Assembly: GCA_937897085.1 (NCBI GenBank)
Contig: CALCOR010000072.1
Location: 1-17,883, forward strand
Direction of reading: 5' to 3'
DNA: 17,883 bases
Source: an uncultured euryarchaeote
Lineage (GTDB): Archaea > Thermoplasmatota > Poseidoniia > Poseidoniales > Thalassarchaeaceae
Position 1 is the stretch's first letter; each line of letters opens with the position of its first letter. The notes under the pieces are model-generated. The model was given only the letters and a program-made list of their open reading frames with translations, was not told the origin of the DNA and did no database searches. This document shows, one piece after another, positions 6,358 through 13,300 of the stretch. The position numbers and the translations under genes were made by a program.

Positions 6358-8939
6358 ACGACCGCCTCCGTTGCATTGGTCCGCTTCAGATAGACCCAGG
6401 AGAATGCTACGAGCATCGCGAAGATGACCACCGACCACGCCGCGGCAACGCCGTAGGCGCCATCGCGGAACGCCACATCGTAGACGTAGGTGATCAGGAT
6501 GTCAGTGGAGCCAGGTTCACCGAACCACAGGTCAGGACCGCCGTCGGTCATCAGGTAGATCACGTTGAACATGTTGAATGTCCAGATGAACCCGAGCAGC
6601 GATAGTGGAACCAATGCAGGCTTGAGGTTCGGCAGGGTGAGGTGCCTGAAGCAGTCCCACGCGCTCACACCATCCAATTCCGCCGCCTCGTACATGTCAC
6701 GCGGCAAGGACTGCAGCGCACCTGAGAGTGACATCATCATGAACGGTATTCCAAGCCAGATGTTGACCATGATGACCAACGCCTTGGCGCCGGTCGGGTC
6801 ATTGAGCAGGTTCAGGTCGGTCCCGAGCAGGTCGTTCACCAGTCCAGCCGGTTCCAGCATCCCCCGCCAGACGAGCACGGAGATGTAGGAAGGAATGGCC
6901 CACGGAAGCAGCAGCACAGTTCGGTAGGCGGTGCGGCCGCGGATGTGCTTGCTGTTCAGCATGATGGCGAGCAGCAGCCCTAATCCGATGTGTGCGGCGA
7001 CGTTGACGACCGTCCATACCAGCGTGAACAAAGTCACCCTGAGGAACCCTGATGCGGTGAACACCTGAACGAAATTGTCCAGCCCGACCCACACCTGCTC
7101 ACCCAGATGTGTCTGGTCAGCGTCAGTGAACGAGAGCCAGATGCCGTAGAACACGGGATAGAAGGTCAGGATCGCCAAGGCGAGCAGCGCAGGTGCGACG
7201 TAGAGGTGGGCCAGACGGGAGCGGGTCCTGCCGGCGCGTGCGTCCTGCCAGCGCAGGAATGACAGCAGGGCGACCAGCGAGACGGCGATCGCACCTACGG
7301 CGAACAGGATGGGAGAGGTGTCCGGAGCAGGTGGAAGGACGTCCTCCACGTCCGTGGAGGCAGATAACTCGTGCAACAGGGTCCAATCATCCCCCCCTGG
7401 AGACGCATATACCTCGATCTCGTGCATCTTTCCAGGCACCATCCCGGTGAGGTTGCAGGTCAACGAGGAATCGTCCGCCCAGCAATCAGCGGTGGCTGGG
7501 TGCAACGAATGGTTCTCTCCATCAACGACAAGCAGGTAGGATTCGACCATCGGGTCCGAATCCACCGTGATTGTGATGCTACGGTATCCCGGGACGGGTG
7601 GGAAGGGGTCGGCCACCTCGGTTCCAGCCAGCATCGAGATGAGTTCGATGTTGGCGGCGGACAGCGCATCTTCGGCGGTGGCGACTCCGGTGTAGACCTG
7701 GTTGAACGCCGTACCCATGGGGTCGTAGACGAAGGACATCCCTTGGGTCGAGGGTGCTGGAGTGCCCTCCTGTGCTTGGAAGAGGAATCCCGAGATGACG
7801 GGGTCGGTGGTGAGTTCCGCATCATCGTAGAGTTCGAGCGCGGTCGGCATCGTGTAGGTGTCCAGCGCGAAGTCACGCTGGACTCCAGCAGAAGAGAGCC
7901 ACAGGGCGAGGTCGACCGCCGCTACCTTCTCGCTGCTCTGCTTGGTCACGGACCACCCCTTGAAAGTGACCAGGGGCGAGGAGCGCAGCCCGGTCTCGCT
8001 CATCACCGGCAGGAGCGCCTGTCCGACTTCGATCCTGCTCGCCTCATACATCGCCCAGTTCCACGGACCATCGACCACCATCGCCGCCTTCGACGAGATG
8101 AACTGCGTCTTCATCGACTCGATTCCGGTTCCAGTGGCCACCACTTCGTACTCCTTCTCCAAGGAGATCATCCAGTCCATCGCTGCAGCTGAACCGTTTG
8201 AGTCGAGGGTGGGATTGCCCTGCTCGTCGAACAGATGACCGCCGAATCCCTCCTGGAACGGGAACCACCAGTAGGTCTCCTTCACGGGCATGGCGAGCCC
8301 TTGGACATCGCCATAGGTCAGGTTCTCCGCCGCGGAGAGGAGGTCGGCGCTGGTCCAGTTCTCATCAGGATAGTCGATTCCTTTTGCATCGAACAGCGCC
8401 TTGTTGTAGATGAGCGAGAGGCAGTCCTGGCTCGCCGGGACACCTAGCAGGGCATCTCCGTAGTGCATCGCTGAGAGCGCCCGCGGGTCGAACTGGGCTC
8501 GTTCAAGTGGAGTCAGGTGGGGGCGCAGATCCTCCAGCAACGGATAGCCATCGACGCGCACCTCGCCGATCTTGCCGAGCTGGTCGTTGGAGAGGCGCAC
8601 CAGATCCGGTGCTTCACCGCCCTGCGCCGCGGTCATGAACACCTGATCTGCGTTCTCGAACGGAACCCACGTCGCTTCGACCGTGATCGACGGATTGGCC
8701 GCTTCGAAATCAGCGACTGCTGCGAGGAAGGTCACCTCCTCCTTGCTGTCAGCGTTGAATGTGTACCACACCTCGAGCGTCTTCGGGCCTTCATCGCCAT
8801 CAGCGACAACGGATTCAGGGCCGGCGTCATCCCCACCTATGCATCCTGCTGACAGCAGGCTCAGAAGCAGCAGAATCGTCACTGACGCCCTCGACTTCAC
8901 GAAAAGACGCTGACTTGCGGGGTTATTGGCGTTCCTCAT
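6354..8939 (-). CDS. malEF: Fused maltodextrin-binding lipoprotein and ABC permease (MalE-MalF fusion)
   Basis: 861 residues from ATG 8939, which overlaps the HAD stop (ATGA); the codon directly upstream is TGA, so no longer start exists. A lipoprotein-type signal peptide ends in LLSAGC (Cys33). Residues about 50-445 form a family 1 solute-binding protein: LEVWYTFNADSKEEVTF, EAPDLVRL, GVPASQDCLSLIYNKALFD and many aromatic residues (WWFPFQEGFGG) suited to sugar. A beta-sandwich-like segment (about 450-530) is followed by a TM helix (about 541-560). Then comes a complete MalF-type permease (about 573-861) with an initial TM helix LYVAPALLALAILTFYP and the EAA loop YEAAELDGVSAWDCFRHLTLPN. The receptor would sit outside the cell, tethered to its own permease. 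No internal stop or frame change separates the halves. A MalE-MalF fusion has been described in Bdellovibrio, so the architecture has a precedent. Confidence 0.93.
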   Translation of the reverse strand: MRNANNPASQRLFVKSRASVTILLLLSLLSAGCIGGDDAGPESVVADGDEGPKTLEVWYTFNADSKEEVTFLAAVADFEAANPSITVEATWVPFENADQVFMTAAQGGEAPDLVRLSNDQLGKIGEVRVDGYPLLEDLRPHLTPLERAQFDPRALSAMHYGDALLGVPASQDCLSLIYNKALFDAKGIDYPDENWTSADLLSAAENLTYGDVQGLAMPVKETYWWFPFQEGFGGHLFDEQGNPTLDSNGSAAAMDWMISLEKEYEVVATGTGIESMKTQFISSKAAMVVDGPWNWAMYEASRIEVGQALLPVMSETGLRSSPLVTFKGWSVTKQSSEKVAAVDLALWLSSAGVQRDFALDTYTMPTALELYDDAELTTDPVISGFLFQAQEGTPAPSTQGMSFVYDPMGTAFNQVYTGVATAEDALSAANIELISMLAGTEVADPFPPVPGYRSITITVDSDPMVESYLLVVDGENHSLHPATADCWADDSSLTCNLTGMVPGKMHEIEVYASPGGDDWTLLHELSASTDVEDVLPPAPDTSPILFAVGAIAVSLVALLSFLRWQDARAGRTRSRLAHLYVAPALLALAILTFYPVFYGIWLSFTDADQTHLGEQVWVGLDNFVQVFTASGFLRVTLFTLVWTVVNVAAHIGLGLLLAIMLNSKHIRGRTAYRTVLLLPWAIPSYISVLVWRGMLEPAGLVNDLLGTDLNLLNDPTGAKALVIMVNIWLGIPFMMMSLSGALQSLPRDMYEAAELDGVSAWDCFRHLTLPNLKPALVPLSLLGFIWTFNMFNVIYLMTDGGPDLWFGEPGSTDILITYVYDVAFRDGAYGVAAAWSVVIFAMLVAFSWVYLKRTNATEAVV
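6365..6369 (-). promoter_or_regulatory. Ribosome binding site of malG inside malEF
   Basis: GGAGG on the coding strand, 7 nt upstream of GTG 6357 and within the last codons of malEF. It decides the malG start and explains the GTGA stop/start overlap. Confidence 0.7.
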
Positions 8940-8962
8940 TCATCGCCTACGGCGATGAATGA
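8936..8962 (-). promoter_or_regulatory. Perfect 12-bp hairpin over the HAD stop and malEF start codons
   Basis: The arms tcattcatcgcc (8936-8947) and ggcgatgaatga (8951-8962) are exact reverse complements around a 3-nt loop. On the mRNA the hairpin comprises exactly the last eight codons and the stop of the HAD gene, and its 3' arm contains the malEF AUG. A GGAG sequence lies just 5' of the hairpin, while no good ribosome site lies between hairpin loop and AUG. A role in coupling or in setting the HAD to malEF ratio is inferred. No U-tract follows, so a bacterial-type terminator is unlikely. Confidence 0.6.
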
Positions 8963-9622
8963 TTCTCCGGGAAACAGGTGAGGCCAGATGTCGCGCAAGT
9001 CGTCCGAGTCGACCACTGGAACACCTGCGTCAGTGAACGCTTGGTGAGCATCGGGGCGCCTCGGATTGAAACCGATGAACTGGGACCCGGGGATGTGCAT
9101 CGAGAGGTCCATGCTGCTGTCGCCGACCGAGGCCAGTTCACTCGGTTCCAGTTTTCGTATACGGGCCAGTTTGTGGATCAACGCCCCCTTGTCGTGTGCG
9201 GGGACCGTCACCACCCCCTCATCGTGGAGATATCCATCTTCGTCGTACTGGAAACCGTTAGCCGCCCAATCGTCCACCTGGAGCAACTTCGCGATGGAGC
9301 CAATCATCAGGTCGACCCCCGCTGATATGATCACCGACGCCACATCTCGTTCGCGCAACGCCTCCACCACCTGCCGCGCACCGGACATCAGTTTCACGCC
9401 CGAGTAGCAGCGGAGCAGATCATCGCGGTGAATCTGGGGCTGGACCGATTTCCACTGCCTGATGTCGTCGGCCATGAACTCGGCGTCGCTGAGTTCACCG
9501 GCGATGAAACGGGTGAGCATGTCGGTGTCACCGGTTCCGAAGTGCTCGTGGATGAGCACCCACGAAGAGATCGTATCGGCGAGTACGCCATCGCAATCGA
9601 AGCAGACGACCTTGAGCGTCAC
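8936..9622 (-). CDS. HAD-superfamily phosphatase, phosphoserine-phosphatase-like (subfamily IB)
   Basis: 228 residues from GTG 9622, preceded by a modest GGTGG ribosome site. Motif I is FDCDGVLAD with the nucleophile and acid/base Asp; motif II is VIISAG; the motif III Lys is in AHDKGALIHKL; motif IV is VGDSSMDLSM. A helical cap region lies between motifs I and II (about 20-75). The order and spacing match SerB-like HAD-IB enzymes, which hydrolyse small phosphomonoesters in the cytoplasm. It is the first gene of the maltodextrin operon and overlaps malEF by 4 nt. That position raises the possibility of a sugar-phosphate substrate rather than phosphoserine, but no residue seen here settles it. 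Beta-phosphoglucomutase was considered; its motif arrangement fits less well. Confidence 0.85.
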   Translation of the reverse strand: MTLKVVCFDCDGVLADTISSWVLIHEHFGTGDTDMLTRFIAGELSDAEFMADDIRQWKSVQPQIHRDDLLRCYSGVKLMSGARQVVEALRERDVASVIISAGVDLMIGSIAKLLQVDDWAANGFQYDEDGYLHDEGVVTVPAHDKGALIHKLARIRKLEPSELASVGDSSMDLSMHIPGSQFIGFNPRRPDAHQAFTDAGVPVVDSDDLRDIWPHLFPGESFIAVGDE

Positions 9623-9706
9623 TTGACCACCGAGGATGCGAGTCTGTTCCCGTTCATATCCGAATCGCCCCTACAGAGACGCCAGATATCCACCCCCTGC
9701 TCGAAC

Positions 9707-9774
9707 GCTGGCGCAGGGAAGCGGTGTGTCGGACCACCCCGGGGCAACGCCCCAGGGTGGCCCTGCGTTCCAGC
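9707..9774. repeat. GC-rich nested inverted repeat (two stacked stems)
   Basis: Inner stem: ccaccccggggc (9734-9745) pairs with gccccagggtgg (9749-9760) over a 3-nt loop, 12 positions with one mismatch. Outer stem: gctggcgcaggg (9707-9718) pairs with ccctgcgttccagc (9761-9774), with a 2-nt bulge. The outer 3' arm begins at the base after the inner stem, so the helices can stack. It could be a REP-like interspersed palindrome, a structured RNA, or a 3' structure of the upstream transcript. Confidence 0.7.
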
Positions 9775-9775
9775 A

Positions 9776-9789
9776 CGCCCCGAAGGGCG
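9776..9789 (-). other. Small hairpin with a UUCG loop on the - strand
   Basis: The - strand reads CGCCC-TTCG-GGGCG: a 5-bp perfect stem closed by C-G over UUCG, an especially stable RNA tetraloop. It lies about 27 nt after the stop codon of the giant gene and next to the nested inverted repeat. It lacks a following U-tract. Confidence 0.5.
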
Positions 9790-9815
9790 GGCCTTCAATT
9801 CAGACCTTAGTCCGC

Positions 9816-10358
9816 TCAGCGGATGCTGTTCGGGGTGGCGTCGTACTGCTTCAGCACGTACGCAGCCCCTCCCGGCACCTTGTACTGGACGTGGATCTCG
9901 ATGTTCTGGATCAGTCCGTCGTTGTCGTTCATGCGGATGTAGATTCGGTCACCCTCGTTGTATGTGGTGATGCACGGCCCGGAGGCACAGTCGAGGTCGT
10001 CGTAGAAGGTGATCATGTTCGGGCTGTTCGAAGGCACCCGACCATAGACCATCTCGTTGTCCCCACCGGGGTAGGGCGCCATCTGCGTCTGGTAGAACTG
10101 CTGACCGGTCGCGTTGGTCCACTGCACCGAGACGACGATCGCCTGTGTGGCGAGCGGCGTGGCGGCGTAGGTCGCCTTGATCATCCAGAACCAATCTTCC
10201 TGATTGGTGTCGGCGGTGTTCGCCTCAGCCTGGAAGGTCATCCGGGGGACACCCTTGACGTTGGTGTCCGCCAGCGAACCGGCCCAGACGTAGATTACAC
10301 CTGCCAACACGACGGTGATCGCCACTAGCAGAATCGTTGCGATGACTGGGCTGACTGC
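9816..10358 (-). other. Archaeal type IV pilin domain fused to the giant protein
   Basis: 180 residues from AVSPVIATILLVAITVVLAG to the stop. VSPVIATIL plus the long hydrophobic helix is the hallmark of archaeal pilins processed by the prepilin peptidase (PibD/EppA type). The body (WFWMIKATYAATPL, DLDCASGPCITTY with two Cys) fits a beta-rich pilin head of normal size. Codons from the preceding Met (10433) to the motif include no ATG, GTG or TTG in frame. The residues before the motif are acidic (NLFDDEE) rather than basic. Confidence 0.85.
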
Positions 10359-13300
10359 CTCTTCGTCATCGAACAGGTTCTCCTCTTCGAACTCCTCATC
10401 ATCCTCGCGGCGGCGGCTGTTGAGCAGCAGCATTCCGACGAAGGCACCGACTAGGCTGACAGCCATGATTGTCGGTGCGAACGAAGTCACGCTCGCAGCT
10501 GCACGCACCTCCACGATGAAGGGCAGATTGCTACCAGTGTCCGTGGTCGTCAGGTTGTTGTTGTCCCAGTTCATCTCCTCAAGCGCCGGTCGGCGGATGT
10601 TCGATGTCACGTACTGGCCTGTGAACGGATTCACAGTGAGCACATCGGCGAACACCTTGACCTCTGACGAGGTGCGGTTCAGCGTGACCCAGCCCTGCAC
10701 ATCGGTCGAGCCACCCCACGCGGGCAGTGCCTGATCGCCGCTGCCGGGGCCATTGTCACCCAAGCGCACGCTGCTCTGGCGGACGTTGTCGACTGCGAAC
10801 CAGACGCGGACGTCGTGCTCGTAGTTGTACGGTGGTTCATCACCATCGTACTCCAGTCCAACCGTCACCGGCATCGTGGTTCCCGAAAGTACACCGTAGA
10901 CGTTGTGGAAGTCGAACGGGTTCCAGCGGTCGGTGTCGAAGTGGTAGTCCGGTCGGGTCTCCTCGATGTTGTGCACACGGATGTAGAGGTACTCGTAGTC
11001 GCTCTTCGGCTGGTACACACCGGTGGACGACTGGCTGTAGTCGTACTGCGGTGGTGCAATCGCCGTGTCGTTCATCCACAGTTTGATGATGCAGTAGACA
11101 CCGCTCGTGGGCATCTTCTGGTGGATACCGTTGTCCGGGCGGCCGTCGCCATCAGCGTCCTGTAGCATGTCCCACTGGCTGCTGTCAGCGTCGGTCGTCG
11201 CATCATCGATGAGGTCGATCGTCAACTCGTCTGCGCTGTTGTCGATGGTCAGGCTGAAGTAGTGCTCGTAGTCGCACGTGGTCGCCTTCTCCGCCTCCCA
11301 GGTCAACTGGGCGATGGTGTGGTCGTTGTCAGACATCATCGGGCCGAGGTCGATCGTCAGGTTGTCCCTGTTCTCATCGTCCTCCATGACCATCCAGTAC
11401 CACGCGCTTGCCGTGGATGTGGTGCTGGTCATGCTGCTGCCGTTGGCCACATTGACTGTGTGGCCCTGCGTGGCGTTCCATTCAAGGATGACCGGAGCGT
11501 CGTTCACTGGATTGACAGTGAACGGCACGGAGACCGTGTCAGCGGCGTCGTTGATGCTGGCACCGTCTGTCAGGTCGAGCACGATGTCGCACGTGCCACC
11601 AGCCTCGTTGTCCTCGTTCAGGTCAATCTCGAGGGTGTTCGAGCGGACACTCACAGCGAACGGCACACAGTCGACCGGGTCGGTCACTGCCGACCAGGTG
11701 TACCTCTGCGGTGCAGTCTCGCTGTTGTTCTGCTTCGAAGCGTCCTGCTCCCAGGCGTCGTCCTTGACGAACTGGTCGCCGTTCGAACTGCCGAGGTTCT
11801 TGCGAATCACGTCCCATGTGAGTTCGTTGCCCGTGGTCGGGTCACGTCGCTGAGGCTCGTCGTAGACGTTGATGACGTTGTTCACCGTGTCCTCGAAGAA
11901 GACCGGCACGCCGTCACCGCGATCGTGGTTCCAGATGATCGGCTTGTCGTTGATGTTCTGGATGCTCACCAGAATCGACTGTTGCCGCGATAGACCGTGG
12001 CCGTCCTCGACGGTCAGCAGCAGACGCAGGTTACCGAACAGTTCCGGGTTGGTCGTGATGACCAGATCCTGTCCATTCAACGCATAGGTGAACGCTGCGG
12101 ACGCGTTACTCGGAGTGCTCGGGTCGTTCTGAACCGTCCACGTCAGTGCCGACGAGGCTTCCTGGTAGTCCTGCGCCTTATCGGTCAGAGAAATCGTGTG
12201 CACTCCCGTGTCCTCATCGTACTCAACATCGTCGAGGTTCTGGATGACGGGCTTGGCGCGCAGGATGTCAATCGAGATCGCCTGATTCTGGGTCATCTGG
12301 AGGCCGTAGTAGTTGCCCCAGTCCCAGTAGACGCGCTCGGCGTCCTTCACCTTCGCCATCACCTGATAGCTGCGGTCGGGTGTCGACAATATGGTGCCAC
12401 CGAAGTTGAACCATGTGCGACGAATCAGCAGGAAGTCATCGAGCTGGCCGTCTGACAGGTCGCCGTTGTTGGCGTCGGTGTTCAGCGTGCCATAGTCGTA
12501 GAATTGCTGCGCACAGTGGCAGGTCAGGTTGACCTGCTGTAGTGGGAAGATACCCACCAGCAGTCCGGGTGCGGTCGTGTAGATTGGGTCCGCATGCAGC
12601 AGAGCGAGCCAGCGAATCATTCCCTGCGGGCTGCCGAGGCAGGTCCATGGGATTGAGAACTCGCTGTCCGCGTTGAACGCCGTCAGGCCGGGGATTCCCC
12701 AGCCGACGTAGAACCGGACTCCTTGGCACTGGGACAAGCTGGTGATGTCAGTCCATTGATTGCCAGTCGTCAGTTGCTTGATACCCCAGTCGCCCGTGTC
12801 CTCAGCGAACAGTAGGTAGTCCGCCAGGAACGGCAGCGAGTGCGTCCCGAGCGCTGGTTGCGTCTGGGTCGGAGACCACATCCAGCTGCTGTCAGAAGTC
12901 GTGCTTCCTCCCGGTCGTGTGTCGAGGTAGATCATCCCGTCGAGCAGGGTGAATGTCGCGCCCCTGAGATTCAGGTAGAGGTTATCGACGTCCCAAGTGA
13001 TGCTCAACGAAGCAGTCTGGGTGAAGGCCAGCACACCGGGCATCGCATCGTCTGCGTCGTTCTCGGTGTATGCGCCTTCCCAGTCGTTCAGCGAACCGTC
13101 GACGGTGATCGTGTTGCCACGCATCGACGGGCTGGTGTACTCAGATCGCGAGAAGTCAGTGAAGGTCCCTTGCGCCTGCGACTTGACCATCACTCCGACG
13201 TTGGTGGCCGGATTACCCATGTGCGTCACTGTCAGGTCGAGCAGGTTGCCCTCATGAATCAGCGACGTGGTGGTCATCGCCAGCTTCGACGAGGTCAGCG

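Larger units (their letters stand above)
9623..9815. other. Only intergenic region of the window; no clear promoter seen
   Basis: 193 bp between the end of the giant surface-protein gene and the start of the HAD gene, both read from the - strand. The right half holds the nested inverted repeat and a small hairpin described separately. On the - strand, gatatc (9684-9689) and gatatg further down are the only AT-rich short stretches that could be TATA-like; neither is a good archaeal BRE/TATA match. No RNA gene is recognised. Confidence 0.6.

Noticed and set aside
7343..7360. 8-bp perfect inverted repeat (cctccacg/cgtggagg) in malEF
   Set aside because: It is inside coding sequence, far from any gene boundary, and of a size expected by chance in GC-rich DNA.
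7371..8192. A 273-codon open frame on the + strand opposite malEF
   Set aside because: It lies wholly antisense to the well-supported solute-binding domain, has no recognisable motif, and is the kind of frame expected opposite GC-rich coding DNA.
9684..9689. TATA-box-like gatatc upstream of the HAD gene
   Set aside because: It is too short and GC-flanked, with no BRE match; it is not enough to call a promoter.
9700..9712. tRNA-like T-loop (GTTCGAGC on the - strand)
   Set aside because: No 5-bp T-stem flanks it, and no acceptor, D or anticodon arm can be drawn around it.
9776..9789. Intrinsic terminator for the giant gene
   Set aside because: The hairpin is not followed by a U-tract on the - strand. 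Archaeal termination relies mainly on U-runs, and none is seen here.
10431..10433. Internal ATG as an independent start for the pilin
   Set aside because: It would give an unusually long 25-residue leader that begins inside the preceding TM helix, and no good ribosome site lies upstream. It is not excluded.
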